A stretch of 64,000 nucleotides of DNA from Ursus arctos (GCF_023065955.2 NW_026622986.1:20733848-20797847), one strand, 5' to 3'. Shown: positions 58,001 through 63,583, counted from the first letter of the stretch. A program made the numbers and translations. The notes: generated by a model from the letters alone, not told the origin.

Positions 58001-58910
58001 CTCTTCCTAGGACACACTTCTGCCTATCCTTTCAATAGTTAACACCTGCTTTTTTCTTAAGCTTTCAATTAATCACAATGAAAACAACCCCAATGACAAA
58101 ATAGCGGCTTATACCTACTGAACAATAGGCTTGGGTCAGTCACTGTGCTTCTTATACGTATTAACCCATTCAATCCTTACACCCACCATGAAGCTGGGTA
58201 CAATTATTATGCCCATCTTATAAATGAGAAAATAAGCCATGCATCAGAACCCAGCCTTTTAACCACCATGTCCATTATCCATTAGCAAAAGATAATTTGA
58301 TGATATTCTTCAGTCACTAAAGTCCTATTTAGGACACGGAAGCAATCTTTTCACACATGACATTTCCATGTAACCTAAAAGAACAAACGTAGCTCTCCAA
58401 GTACAGACTGCAGATTGTGCAACTGAGAATAGACCTAAGTACATCTACTCACAGCAACCAGTCAAAAATAGAACCAAAGCTCTCGTTTGATCAGTCGGGC
58501 TATATGTATTGCCCTTTAGAACCCAGCACAGGAACCATACGAATATGGGTTACTGGTTATTCTCATCCTTGAACTGAAAGTTTCTGTCTGTGGCTTTTCT
58601 AGTCCTCTTGAAAGTTTGACTTTACTAATCAATTGAAATATAGATAGATCACCTAGACTAGAAACAACCTAAATGATGATATGTAATGAGTGAGGCAGGA
58701 AGAAAAATACCCTCTGGTTTTTGCTAGATATCAGCAAATAAAGTTGCCTTACCTTGCCTTTCATTACAACACAGTCTTCCTGCCTGTTGTTTTCATGGCT
58801 TGGTTCCCCACGAAGCCATTTAGTAAATGTGACAGGGGTCCCATCACTCCACTCAAAATACATTTGAATCTTGATGTCATTTAAGCCGATCCATAACTCA
58901 TCATTTGGCT
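9480..58910 (-). CDS. MRC1: MRC1, macrophage mannose receptor 1 (CD206), 3' 23 exons; 5' end outside window
   Basis: Type I membrane endocytic receptor of macrophages, dendritic cells and sinusoidal endothelium; it takes up mannose-, fucose- and GlcNAc-ended glycoproteins. The frame comes from joining complement(58753..58910, 57057..57167, 51091..51206, 48743..48891, 45841..46040, 43064..43191, 42496..42583, 40403..40547, 38784..38825, 37420..37583, 35750..35817, 34374..34474, 33552..33694, 33065..33179, 29943..30109, 26869..26971, 23510..23742, 21223..21388, 20412..20561, 12450..12563, 11750..11914, 10840..10881, 9480..9730). Total is 3119 nt with no internal stop and every phase matching. 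It encodes half of CTLD2, CTLD3-8, one membrane segment and a short tail, closely matching human MRC1 as I remember it. If the human 30-exon plan holds, these are exons 8-30. About 418 N-terminal residues are missing because the window ends, not because the gene is broken. No promoter is in the window. The related genes MRC2, PLA2R1 and LY75 share the layout but not these peptide sequences. Confidence 0.97.
9990..10192 (-). mobile_element. CAN-SINE, minus orientation (gene sense)
   Basis: From tttttaaagacttatctatt through a GA-rich middle to cgagccacccagggacccc, in the last MRC1 intron. Confidence 0.93.
10840..10881 (-). CDS. MRC1: MRC1 42-nt exon (inferred exon 29): juxtamembrane linker
   Basis: A 42-nt exon encoding [14 protein letters not shown]; human has IIDAKPTHELLTTK by memory. 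Acceptor aaacag, donor AAAG|gtaaga. It is phase 1 at both ends and so skippable in frame. It lies between CTLD8 and the membrane stalk and is Thr-rich, plausible for O-glycosylation. The 1109-bp intron after it holds a CAN-SINE at 9990. Confidence 0.93.
11750..11914 (-). CDS. MRC1: MRC1 exon (inferred exon 28): end of CTLD8
   Basis: Encodes [20 protein letters not shown], then [20 protein letters not shown] and [17 protein letters not shown] and WNT in the calcium-site positions differ from EPN and WND, so no sugar binding is expected. Acceptor catcag; donor AAAA|gtaagt. The 868-bp intron that follows has a short purine-rich stretch at about 11575-11620 that may be a SINE scrap. Confidence 0.96.
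12450..12563 (-). CDS. MRC1: MRC1 exon (inferred exon 27): middle of CTLD8
   Basis: Encodes [20 protein letters not shown], then [17 protein letters not shown]: helix 2 and the WIGL core of CTLD8. It is phase 1 at both ends (114 nt), so it could be skipped without a frameshift. Acceptor ttgcag, donor GAAG|gtaaat. The 535-bp intron that follows is AT-rich and has no recognisable repeat. Confidence 0.96.
12752..12933 (+). mobile_element. CAN-SINE, plus orientation
   Basis: ggggacactgggtggctcag head, ctctctctccctctgcccct middle and an A-rich end. Lies antisense to MRC1, 189 bp from the exon at 12450-12563. Confidence 0.93.
13335..13440 (-). mobile_element. Fragment of an LTR-like relic
   Basis: tgtggcagacagaatctaag and tgatccctgcctcctgata resemble the 5' part of the element at 38085, cut off by a GT repeat and L1 sequence. 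Confidence 0.4.
13447..13479 (+). repeat. (GT)n microsatellite
   Basis: Sixteen perfect GT units. Confidence 0.95.
13480..14425 (-). mobile_element. 5'-truncated L1, minus orientation (end of ORF2 and 3' UTR)
   Basis: On the minus strand the frame at 14011-14385 translates to the C-terminus of L1 ORF2 ([34 protein letters not shown]). The 3' UTR follows towards 13480. A second GT repeat at 13948-13977 sits inside. Dead copy, in the sense direction of MRC1. Confidence 0.92.
15091..15355 (+). mobile_element. MIR relic
   Basis: Core phrases tgctttacaagtatgatctc, ctcactttatagataagg and gagggtaagtaatttgtcaa are typical of MIR. Confidence 0.75.
15600..17530 (+). mobile_element. Old L1 5' region and ORF1, plus orientation
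   Basis: The part from about 16540 matches mammalian L1 ORF1 text (tgtctcaccaaatagagaat, ttctggagttgaaaa, gagaagtaactcatcatgta, aaagtgaggggaaaattaag). The boundary at 15600 is a guess based on leader-like sequence. Frame destroyed by stops. Confidence 0.7.
17780..19725 (+). mobile_element. Second L1 copy: ORF1 piece joined to ORF2 C-terminus and 3' UTR
   Basis: ORF1-like sequence (aaatatgttccaaacaaaag, gaattcaaaataacagttat-like text) runs to about 18380. Then it jumps to late ORF2 (gcttctgcacagccaaggaa, cagactggctattatcaaaa-like, tcccatttctgggtctata) and a 3' UTR ending near 19725. All of central ORF2 is missing. Antisense to MRC1. Confidence 0.85.
19117..19229 (+). repeat. TA/TG/CA microsatellite inside L1 3' UTR
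   Basis: Alternating tatata, gtgtgt and acacac runs. Confidence 0.85.
20412..20561 (-). CDS. MRC1: MRC1 exon (inferred exon 26): start of CTLD8
   Basis: Encodes [19 protein letters not shown], then [20 protein letters not shown] and [10 protein letters not shown]: a short Pro-rich linker, the first strands and helix 1 of CTLD8. Acceptor taacag, donor ATGG|gtaagt. The 7848-bp intron that follows is the largest in the window and is mostly L1 sequence. Confidence 0.96.
21223..21388 (-). CDS. MRC1: MRC1 exon (inferred exon 25): second half of CTLD7
   Basis: Encodes [18 protein letters not shown], then [34 protein letters not shown] and RSD. DEP and YWK in place of EPN and WND rule out a canonical sugar site. 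It has one NES sequon. Compared with human, NQYTWT is NEYAWT and LDLDG is MDSEG. Donor GATG|gtaatt. The following 661-bp intron shows nothing recognisable. Confidence 0.96.
22660..22860 (-). mobile_element. L2-like LINE relic
   Basis: Pyrimidine-rich text such as tcttcgtgacactccttcct and cacttttacatacctctctt resembles L2 in reverse orientation. Diverged, low confidence. Confidence 0.4.
23510..23742 (-). CDS. MRC1: MRC1 exon (inferred exon 24): linker and first half of CTLD7
   Basis: The largest internal exon here (233 nt). It encodes [19 protein letters not shown], a Pro/Thr linker leading into CTLD7, then the helices ([19 protein letters not shown]) and the WIALNSNL core. There is one NYS sequon. 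Acceptor attccag; donor TTG|gtaaga, phase 0. The 2121-bp intron after it holds L2-like sequence at about 22660-22860. Confidence 0.96.
24013..24075 (+). repeat. A-rich (AAAAC)n low-complexity tract
   Basis: Runs of A broken by C at irregular intervals. Confidence 0.85.
24620..24960 (+). mobile_element. hAT-type non-autonomous DNA transposon relic
   Basis: Text ataaagttttattggatcac, gtttacgtgttgtctatgac and agagttgagtagttgcaaca is a common mammalian element with a tttacag...ctcctag end. An AAT microsatellite (24708-24735) lies within it. Exact family not assigned. Confidence 0.55.
24708..24735 (+). repeat. (AAT)n microsatellite
   Basis: Nine perfect AAT/ATA units. Confidence 0.95.
25574..25632. 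repeat. AT-rich imperfect palindrome
   Basis: Includes ttcatatatatacgtatata followed by tgaa, a near-perfect inverted repeat around acgt. Confidence 0.7.
26309..26423 (+). mobile_element. Short CAN-SINE variant without the CT-rich region
   Basis: tRNA-like head ggggtgcctggctggctcag, then gatcttggggttatgagtt, gagattacttaaaatctt and poly(A). Flanked by 17-bp repeats at 26292-26308 and 26424-26440 that differ at one base. Confidence 0.93.
26869..26971 (-). CDS. MRC1: MRC1 exon (inferred exon 23): end of CTLD6
   Basis: Encodes [20 protein letters not shown], then [14 protein letters not shown], the C-terminal strands of CTLD6 with both cysteines. Acceptor gtacag, donor TCCG|gtaagt. The 3126-bp intron after it contains a short CAN-SINE (26309) and a hAT-type relic (24620-24960). 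Confidence 0.96.
27668..27932 (+). mobile_element. MIR relic, near full length
   Basis: Shows tgcccatttcatagatgaga, ctgaggcacaggtt, atacagctaataaataag and aggattcaaaccccaagc, the MIR core and tRNA-side order. Confidence 0.85.
28850..29440 (-). mobile_element. L2-like LINE relic
   Basis: Diverged text including cttgaggaaaagacccatat and atgcctagtgtggtgtttag resembles the 3' end of L2. Boundaries approximate. Confidence 0.45.
29943..30109 (-). CDS. MRC1: MRC1 exon (inferred exon 22): CTLD6 core and long loop
   Basis: Encodes [20 protein letters not shown], then [20 protein letters not shown] and [16 protein letters not shown]. It has one N-glycosylation sequon (NST). GYPGG replaces EPN, so this domain has no mannose-type site, as in human. 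The donor is GAT|gtaaat, a slightly weak site. The 2971-bp intron that follows carries L2-like and MIR relics (about 27668-29440). Confidence 0.96.
32775..32935 (-). mobile_element. MIR relic
   Basis: cttcctcattcacaag, gatgataactggcttcgcag and aatgcccagggcggtgcct fit MIR. Confidence 0.55.
33065..33179 (-). CDS. MRC1: MRC1 exon (inferred exon 21): CTLD6 helices
   Basis: Encodes [20 protein letters not shown], then [18 protein letters not shown]. It begins at phase 0 after an atypical acceptor (tcatcgaag) that has a pyrimidine run just upstream, and ends one base into Ala (CAAG|gtaagc). The following 2955-bp intron holds MIR/L2 relics (about 32003-32060 and 32775-32935) and otherwise unrecognised sequence. 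Confidence 0.95.
33552..33694 (-). CDS. MRC1: MRC1 exon (inferred exon 20): end of CTLD5, linker, start of CTLD6
   Basis: Encodes [20 protein letters not shown], then a Ser/Thr/Pro linker with two N-glycosylation sequons (NSS, NAT), then [12 protein letters not shown], which opens CTLD6. The WND at 33681-33689 completes the CTLD5 calcium site. The linker looks one residue shorter than in human. Donor AAG|gtacta; the intron that follows is only 372 bp, with no repeat seen. Confidence 0.96.
33957..34110 (+). mobile_element. MIR relic
   Basis: caagcattttcttagtgttt, ttaatcttttcaacgacag and cattttacagacaaagatgt fit the MIR core. Confidence 0.7.
34374..34474 (-). CDS. MRC1: MRC1 exon (inferred exon 19): CTLD5 long loop with EPN
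   Basis: Encodes [19 protein letters not shown], then [17 protein letters not shown] (34420-34428) matches the mannose-type calcium signature; human CTLD5 is known as the second, weaker sugar-binding domain. Donor TCAG|gtagac. The 679-bp intron that follows holds a MIR copy at about 33957-34110. Confidence 0.96.
35750..35817 (-). CDS. MRC1: MRC1 68-nt exon (inferred exon 18): CTLD5 core
   Basis: Encodes [19 protein letters not shown] then KKF, the FIGL core of CTLD5. It ends two bases into an Ile codon (AT|gtaagt) where human has Ala. The 1275-bp intron after it shows no repeat I recognise. Confidence 0.95.
35882..36079 (-). mobile_element. CAN-SINE, minus orientation
   Basis: From ataaagatttatttattta through gagcatgagcagggggaggg to tgagccacccaagcaccc. 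Gene-sense, 65 bp beyond the boundary of the exon at 35750-35817. Confidence 0.94.
36220..36329 (+). mobile_element. Short CAN-SINE variant, plus orientation
   Basis: gggtgcttggctaagtcgg, cttgatcttgaggttgtgaa, gccccacgttgggggtagaa and an A-rich end, with aagaaaaatat on both sides. Confidence 0.9.
36915..37117 (+). mobile_element. CAN-SINE of the bear/panda-type subfamily, with 14-bp target-site duplication
   Basis: Head cgcctgggtggcacagcggt, then gatcccggcgttatgggatc and tcctccactatgagcctgct, ending in (TAAA)n and poly(A). The direct repeat gaattatgatcttt at 36901-36914 and 37118-37131 is perfect, so the insertion is fairly young. Confidence 0.95.
37420..37583 (-). CDS. MRC1: MRC1 exon (inferred exon 17): start of CTLD5
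   Basis: Encodes [20 protein letters not shown], then [19 protein letters not shown] and KFLWKY: first strand and helices of CTLD5. Donor TAT|gtaaga, phase 0. The following 1602-bp intron holds three CAN-SINEs (36915, 36220, 35882). Confidence 0.96.
38085..38560 (+). mobile_element. LTR-like (MaLR-type) relic
   Basis: Phrases gatatccatgtcctattctc, ggcactttgtacatgattaa and taagccactgagtttgtggt mark an abundant old mammalian repeat. Ends are approximate. Confidence 0.5.
38784..38825 (-). CDS. MRC1: MRC1 42-nt exon (inferred exon 16): Pro-rich CTLD4-CTLD5 hinge
   Basis: A 42-nt exon encoding [14 protein letters not shown], identical to what I recall for human MRC1. Acceptor tttccag, donor ACA|gtaggt; phase 1 at both ends, so skipping it would keep the frame. 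It forms the hinge between CTLD4 and CTLD5. The 1200-bp intron that follows includes an LTR-like relic at about 38085-38560. Confidence 0.94.
40403..40547 (-). CDS. MRC1: MRC1 exon (inferred exon 15): CTLD4 calcium/mannose site
   Basis: Encodes [20 protein letters not shown], then [16 protein letters not shown] and NWICQIQK. The EPN triplet (40512-40520), the Glu of NVEYC and the Asn-Asp of WND (40449-40454) are the five ligands of the principal calcium ion. In human MRC1 these coordinate mannose, fucose or GlcNAc. All five are present, so sugar binding should be kept. It ends one base into a Gly codon. The 1577-bp intron that follows carries only weak MIR-like sequence. Confidence 0.97.
41430..42168 (-). 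mobile_element. 5'-truncated L1, minus orientation, with target-site duplication
   Basis: L1 3' UTR and end of ORF2 in reverse (cttttttatggctgaataat, ccatactgttttccacagtg). Flanks agaacgctcaattttt (41414-41429) and agaactcaattttt (42169-42182) are a duplication with a 2-base difference. Gene-sense. Confidence 0.92.
42496..42583 (-). CDS. MRC1: MRC1 exon (inferred exon 14): CTLD4 core strands
   Basis: Encodes [18 protein letters not shown], then [10 protein letters not shown]: the WLGL core and the start of the long loop of CTLD4. Donor CCT|gtgagt, phase 0. The following 1948-bp intron contains a 5'-truncated L1 in gene-sense orientation between 41430 and 42168. Confidence 0.96.
43064..43191 (-). 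CDS. MRC1: MRC1 exon (inferred exon 13): CTLD4 helices
   Basis: Encodes [19 protein letters not shown], then [16 protein letters not shown] and IWRLIA: both helices of CTLD4, the main sugar-binding domain. It begins at phase 0 after ctttag and ends two bases into Ala (GC|gtaagt). The 480-bp intron after it has no repeat I recognise. Confidence 0.96.
43553..43764 (-). mobile_element. CAN-SINE, minus orientation
   Basis: From attttatttatttttttt through purine-rich agcagggggaggggagggg to tgagccacccaggggcccc. Confidence 0.94.
44015..44068 (+). repeat. (TAAA/TAAAA)n tract flanked by a 16-bp direct repeat
   Basis: About 54 bp of TAAA and TAAAA units between two perfect copies of taaaaggttataagct (43999-44014 and 44069-44084). 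This is the signature of a retroposon tail inserted without its body. Confidence 0.85.
45635..45805 (+). mobile_element. hAT-type relic, MER5A-like
   Basis: aactgaagcccagctcccct, gagaatttctacagg and gagcctgggcactg resemble MER5A. It lies just outside the exon at 45841-46040. Confidence 0.45.
45841..46040 (-). CDS. MRC1: MRC1 exon (inferred exon 12): end of CTLD3, Pro-rich hinge, start of CTLD4
   Basis: Encodes [20 protein letters not shown], then [20 protein letters not shown] and [16 protein letters not shown]. The last CTLD3 strand is followed by a Pro/Thr-rich hinge and the first cysteines of CTLD4. Donor AAG|gtgagt, phase 0. The 2649-bp intron that follows has a hAT-type relic (about 45635-45805), an unrecognised 44-45 kb stretch, a (TAAA)n insertion at 44015 and a CAN-SINE at 43553. 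Confidence 0.96.
46159..46349 (+). mobile_element. CAN-SINE, plus orientation
   Basis: gggacgcctgggtggctcag head, ctgccttcagctcaggtcat, and a (TAAA)n poly(A) end. Confidence 0.94.
46499..46691 (-). mobile_element. CAN-SINE, minus orientation, bear/panda-type
   Basis: From gttttttaagattttattta through ggctcgatcccataacgcca to ctgcgccacccaggcgcc. Flanks ctcatatatcagggg (from 46472) and ctcatgtgtcaggg (from 46692) form an imperfect duplication. Confidence 0.93.
47808..48081 (-). mobile_element. Severely 5'-truncated L1 3' end with perfect 16-bp duplication
   Basis: Poly(T)-rich start, then the carnivore L1 3' UTR in reverse (gatgtagtgttccatgattc, ataacacccagtgcaccatg). Flanked by tcagaggctatttcca at 47792-47807 and 48082-48097. 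Confidence 0.93.
48215..48335 (-). mobile_element. MIR relic
   Basis: ttctgagttctagtttctac, tttaaaatgaagatac and aaggataaaataaaatccag resemble MIR. Confidence 0.55.
48743..48891 (-). CDS. MRC1: MRC1 exon (inferred exon 11): middle of CTLD3
   Basis: Encodes [19 protein letters not shown], then [10 protein letters not shown] and THWNSDMP: the WxGL core and long loop of CTLD3. MPG stands where a calcium-binding domain would have EPN, so this CTLD lacks the sugar site, as in human. It completes the Arg codon at its start and ends one base into Gly (CCAG|gtatgt). The following 2702-bp intron holds an inverted CAN-SINE pair (46159 and 46499), a 5'-truncated L1 (47808-48081) and MIR relics. Confidence 0.96.
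49227..49425 (+). mobile_element. CAN-SINE with 14-bp target-site duplication
   Basis: ggggcgcctaggtggcgcag head to (TAAA)n tail, flanked by aaaaaattagtcca at 49213-49226 and 49426-49439. Confidence 0.95.
51091..51206 (-). CDS. MRC1: MRC1 exon (inferred exon 10): start of CTLD3
   Basis: Encodes [19 protein letters not shown], then EANQTC (an N-glycosylation sequon) and AYLTTVEDR: the first strand and both N-terminal helices of CTLD3. It begins at phase 0 and ends inside the Arg codon (AG|gtatgc). The acceptor is attaatag with a purine-rich, weak pyrimidine tract. The following 2199-bp intron contains one CAN-SINE at 49227. Confidence 0.95.
51948..52158 (+). mobile_element. CAN-SINE, plus orientation
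   Basis: ggggcgcttgagtggctcag head, C-rich middle, (CT)n, (TAAA)n, followed by an unusual poly(T) after aaatc instead of poly(A). Confidence 0.92.
52590..52664 (+). repeat. A-rich (TAAAA)n tract
   Basis: Runs of ataaaataaa and ttaaaaaattaaa directly in front of the SINE at 52665. Confidence 0.85.
52665..52853 (+). mobile_element. CAN-SINE, plus orientation, head slightly truncated
   Basis: Begins gcctgggtggctcagtcag; the usual ggggc start is missing. Ends tcaaataaatggataaggtc plus poly(A). Confidence 0.92.
53997..54190 (+). mobile_element. CAN-SINE, plus orientation, inside the LINE relic
   Basis: gggtgcctggttggctcag head to poly(A). Near-identical flanks aaacccaaggtta and aaacctaaggtta differ at one base. 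Confidence 0.94.
54996..55040 (+). repeat. (CA)n microsatellite with CG interruptions
   Basis: About 22 dinucleotide units, interrupted by CGCA near the end. Confidence 0.95.
55585..55700 (-). mobile_element. MIR relic
   Basis: atttaatgtctctgagcttc and agtttccccttctgtctaat are typical MIR text. Confidence 0.6.
57057..57167 (-). CDS. MRC1: MRC1 exon (inferred exon 9): end of CTLD2 and linker
   Basis: A 111-nt phase 0-0 exon. It begins [18 protein letters not shown], giving the last two CTLD2 strands with both cysteines, then a polar linker and the GC that opens CTLD3. Compared with human, the usually conserved Gly before YIC is Asp, and the nearby WPL is RAL. Donor AAA|gtgagt and the acceptor ccgcag are clean. 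The following intron is 5850 bp and holds CAN-SINEs at 51948, 52665 and 53997, a LINE relic at about 52860-55125, a CA repeat and MIR pieces. Confidence 0.95.
57590..58070 (-). mobile_element. L2-like LINE relic
   Basis: Pyrimidine-rich diverged text with ccagagtaatatttctaagt and tttcctcttcctaggacaca. Approximate ends. Confidence 0.4.
58085..58280 (+). mobile_element. MIR relic
   Basis: gtcactgtgcttcttatacg, attcaatccttacacccacc and catcttataaatgagaaaat match the MIR core order. Confidence 0.7.
58753..58910 (-). CDS. MRC1: MRC1 exon (inferred exon 8): middle of CTLD2
   Basis: Encodes (E)[13 protein letters not shown] through [10 protein letters not shown]: the WIGL core strand and the long-loop region of CTLD2. 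It starts after acceptor ctgtttag with the last two bases of a split Glu codon and ends at donor AAG|gtaagg, phase 0. The calcium-site position reads EPS rather than EPN, as in human, so CTLD2 is not expected to bind mannose. The following intron (1585 bp) holds MIR and L2-like relics. Confidence 0.96.
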
Positions 58911-60639
58911 CTAAACAGGAAGAAAAACACAAAAGTAATGTACATATGTTTTCTTTCCAAAAATCAGGAGGTTATCAGGAAAGGAAGGCCCCCTGCTTTA
59001 TTAACGAAAGTTCTACTCCCTTAATATTATAACAGATAAAAGACCACCCTTTTGAGTGTTAATCTGAGATGTCAATTACATTTTATGTTGTCAATATTAG
59101 TTTAATTGCACAATGTATTCTTTACACTGTGAAAGCAACCTTATTCTTTTATTGTGGGAGTATCATATATCTCCTGGCAGTTGCTAAAATGAGGCTGAAG
59201 TTGGTCCATCATTACCCCCTCTCTTGTGAAGCTACTTTTTTGTTATAAATAACCTTCCATAACAACTCCACTCACAGTGTTGGAAATATGATAGCTTACT
59301 TATATATTAATCTATTTAACTATTACTAAATCTCACGAACGTTTTAAAGTACTATTAAAAACCACTTCTATTTTATTACTGTGTCCTTATTAAGAACATT
59401 CTAGGTGTTTCTGTTAAAGTTCAATATCTGTAATAGGAGTGAGAAGATACATAAGCTGAGGTGTTGAGCTGTCTCTCCTGACATTTGGGACTTATTTACT
59501 AGTATATAAATATAAATGAATCTGTAATCATTTTCACCATGAAATACCAGAAAAACTCAAATAACAAATAAAGCTTAAAACAAAAACAACCAGGTACATA
59601 CATAAAATGTGATCATTTTGTTTTATTCTATGAGGAACATTATTGGCTTTACCTGTAGTTAGAATTCTAAAAATTCTAAATATGACTAAAATGGGACAAA
59701 ATTTAAGACCTAAGTTTTCATGGCTAGAAACATATATATTTGCAAATTCAAAAAATGAAAGAATACACACTTCAATATCTATTTAATTTGTACTACTGGA
59801 AATTTCATCATGAATGCTTGATTTATGTTCTTTAAATGGTAAAAATAAAATTACTTGTCAAGGATTATAAAGATGATGTTGTAGTAGAAAATAAGAAAAA
59901 TGCCACACTATAGAGGAATTTCCCTAAATGGTTTCATCTCTTCCTCCTAAAAGTTGTCACTCAACTTTGCTTTTGGAGAAGTCCCTGACTGGCCCATTGC
60001 CAGCCCCAACAGATGTTTCCAGTGCCATGGAGCATGAATGACATTGTCAGGATGATCCCCTTTTCCTTTCACTTAACTGGCAGATCATGATCTTTGGGGC
60101 AGCAAATATAGGCTTAAAAATGACCTCATGTGCCCTTCCAGGATTTAGGTTCAAGACTAATCAAAACCTAAACTCTCAAGTCCCACAGTTAAAATAAAGT
60201 ATTAAGAGTTCCCTATAAACATTTTTTCTCACCAAATTGTGCACCTCCCTCTAGTTTTTATAATTGCTAAGCACAATCAAGACTCTATTAAACTATATAA
60301 TACATGAGTGTAAAAAGTTGTTGGACCAATTGTTATGAATCAGTTCAGGAAGCTGTCTCAGTTGATGTAGTCATAACTTACCTTGTGCAAGTCCCAATTT
60401 CTCCACTGTATGTCCACAATTAACATAAAAGGTATTATCTCAACTACCTAAAAAGTTTTTCTAGGCTTTTGATTTAGAAACAATAATTTTCTTAACTTTA
60501 TTTACCTTTATCAATACTATTTTTACTGTTTTAAATAAATAAGCCTTATCAATTAAAAAGAAAGGAAGGATTTCCCTAGTGAAAATTTATTAATTTCAAG
60601 GCTGAATTTTAAAGCAAGCTCCAAAGCTGAATTTTAAAG

Positions 60640-61330
60640 CAAGCTTTGCCAGAGGTGGTTCAAGATGGCTGACAGGCAGACCCTGAACTAACTTCCTCCC
60701 ACAGATACAACAAATCTATAGCTACATATGGAACAATTCCCCCTGAAAGGAACCTGAGAACTAGCTGAACGACAACTCTACAACAAAGGATAAAAAGGCC
60801 ATGTTGAGATGGGTAGCAGAACCAGAGACCCAGTCTCGCTAAAAACCCCACCAGGGTGTAGTGACCCACCATCAGGAGGGGTCTCACAGATATGGAACTC
60901 CTTCCCAGAGAGCGAGGGGTTTGTGTCTTACATCAGGCATCCCAACTATCCGGATGTGTACTATAGATGAGCCCCCAAAACATCTAGTTTTGAAAACCAA
61001 TGGGGCATAAATCCAAGAGAACCAAAGGGCTGTAGGGAATAGAGATTCTACTCTTAAAGATCTCATATGCAGACTCACTCACCCTAAGGCCCAGGGCAAA
61101 AGCAGCAGTTTGAAAAAAGACTCTAGACCATATGCAAAGGAGATTCATTTGCTAATCTTAAAAATTCTGCCAGAGGGGCAAAAACCTGTTGGAACTCTCT
61201 CCAGAGAAAACTGTGAAAAGGCACCATTTTTGCATTCTTCCTCTACTTTGCTAGTGTGGGCACTAGCGAGTGCTATTTTTGCACCATCAGTCTAACCAGC
61301 TAGCGCCTACCCCACCACACTGATGCTGGA
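60640..61330 (+). mobile_element. L1 5' UTR fragment, plus orientation
   Basis: Starts near ttcaagatggctgac and cttcctcccacagatacaac, which resemble the start of mammalian L1 5' UTRs. No ORF1 follows; the sequence jumps to a SINE end and then ORF2. Confidence 0.65.
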
Positions 61331-61344
61331 GCCCTGCCAGAGGC

Positions 61345-61440
61345 AGGTGGGCTCCCCCTGCCCCTCCCCCAACTCACATTTGCTCTCTCTCTAAAATAAA
61401 TAAATAAATAAACAAACAAACAAATAAATAAATAAATAAT
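61345..61440 (+). mobile_element. 3' half of a CAN-SINE
   Basis: ggctccccctgcccctccc, gctctctctctaaaataaat and (TAAA/CAAA)n: the tail part of a CAN-SINE without its head. Confidence 0.65.
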
Positions 61441-62120
61441 ATTATCATCTCAATAGAGGCAGAAAAAGCAATTGACAAAACCAATATCCATTTATGATAA
61501 AATCTCTCGGTCAATTGGGAATAGACAGAATGTACCTTAACATGATAAAGGCTATATATGGTGAACCTAAAACTAACATACTCAAAAAGCTGAAAGCTTT
61601 TCCCTTAAGAACAGGAAAAAGGCAAAGATGACCACTTTTGCCACTTTTACTCAACATAATACTGGAAGTCCTAGCCAGAGCTTAGGCAGGAATAAGAAAT
61701 AAAAGGCACCTAAGTTAGAAAGGAAGAAATAAAACTATGACTATTTGCAGATGACATGATTTTATAGACAACCCTAAAGACGTCACCAAAAAAACCCTGT
61801 TGAAACTACTAAACAAATTCAATAAAGTTGCAGGATACAAAATCAATATATAAAACTCTGTTGCCTTTTTATACACTAACAATGAACTATAAGAAAAAGA
61901 AATTAAGAAAACAATCCCACTTTCAATTCCATCAAAAAGAATAAAATACCTAGGAATAATTTAACCAAGAAGGTAAAAGACCTGAGACCTGCACACTGAA
62001 AATTATAAGACTTGATGAAAGAAATTGAAGGCAACACAAATAAAGAGAAAGATAGTCCATGCTCAAGGATTGGAGAATTAATATTATAAAAGTGTCCCTG
62101 TTACAGAAAGCAATATACAG

Positions 62121-62318
62121 GGGCACCTGGGTGGCACAGAGGTTAAGCGTCTGCCTTTGGCTCAGGGCGTGATCCCACCGTTATGGGATCGAGCCCCACA
62201 CCAGGCTCCTCCACTATGAGCCTGCTTCTTCCTCTCCCACTCCCCCTGCTTGTGTTCTCTCTCTCACTGGCTGTCTCTATCTCTGTCAAATAAATAAATA
62301 AAATCTTAAAAAAAAAAA
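62121..62318 (+). mobile_element. CAN-SINE of bear/panda type inserted in L1, perfect 16-bp duplication
   Basis: gggcacctgggtggcacaga head, gatcccaccgttatgggatc, (TAAA)n and poly(A). agaaagcaatatacag occurs at 62105-62120 and again at 62319-62334. Confidence 0.96.
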
Positions 62319-63539
62319 AGAAAGCAATATACAGATTCAATGTAATCCCTATCAGAATATCAGTGGCATTTTTCACAGAAATAGAACAAACCTAAAATTT
62401 GTATGGAACCACAAAAGATCCCAAATAGCCAAAACGATCTTGAGAAAGAACAAAACCGAAGGTATCACACTCCCTGATTTCAAACTATATTACAAAGCCA
62501 AAGTAATCAAAATAGCATGGTATTGGCATAAAAGCAGACCCAGATAAATGGAACAGAATAGAGAGCCCAGAAATAAACCCATACATATACGGTCAATTAA
62601 TTTACAACCAAGAAGGTAAGAATATTCTGTGAGGAAAGGATAGTCTCTTCAGTAAATGGTGTTTGGAAAACTGAAAGCCACTTACAGAAGAATGAAACAG
62701 AACTACTATCTTACACCATACACATAAATTAATTAAAAATAAAGACTTCAATATAAGTCCAGGAAACATAAAACTCTGAGAAGAAATAATAAGCAGTAAG
62801 CTCCTTGACATTGCTCTTGGCAGTATTTTTTTGGATCTGACTCCAAAGGCAATGGCAACAAAAGCAAAAATAAGAGAACGGGACTGTAGCAAACTAAAAA
62901 GCTTCTGCATAGCAAAGGAAAACAACAACAAAATGAAAAGGTAACTTCCTGAATAGAAGAAGAGATTTGCAAACCATATATTCATTATGGGTTCATATCT
63001 AAACTATATAAAGAATTCATACAGTTTAGTAACAAAAAAAAACCCAATCTGATTTAAAAATAGGCAGAGGATCTGAATAGACATTTTTCCAGAGAGTCCA
63101 TCCATATGGCCAAAAGACACATGAAAAGATGCTCAAAACCACCAGTCATCAGGGAAATGCAAATCAAAACCATGATGAGACATTACCTAACACCAGTCAA
63201 ACTGACTATTATCAAAAGGACAAGAAATAAGAAGTGTTGGCAGGAATGTGGAGAAAAGGGAACCCTCTTGTGCTGTCGGTAAGAGTATAAACTGGTGTAG
63301 CCACCATGGAAAACAGTATGGAGTTTCCTTAACAAATTAAAAATAGGATTACCATATAATACAGCAATTCCACTTCTGGGTATTTATCCAAAGAAAACAA
63401 ACACTAACTCAAAAAGACATATGCCCCCCACCGATGTTCATTGCAGCATTATCTACAATAGCCAAGATACAGAAACAATGGATGGACGAGGTGTCTCTTC
63501 AACAAATGAAGAAGATCAGGCATATATATGTTCCATTGT

Positions 63540-63541
<2 letters not shown>

Positions 63542-63581
<40 letters not shown>
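63542..63581 (+). repeat. (CA)n microsatellite in L1 3' UTR
   Basis: Twenty AC units without interruption. Confidence 0.95.

Positions 63582-63583
<2 letters not shown>

Noticed and set aside
62602..62985. 127-residue open frame on the minus strand
   Set aside because: Antisense of L1 ORF2; the same antisense frame appears in the other L1 at 18247-18573, so it comes from the repeat and is not a conserved gene.
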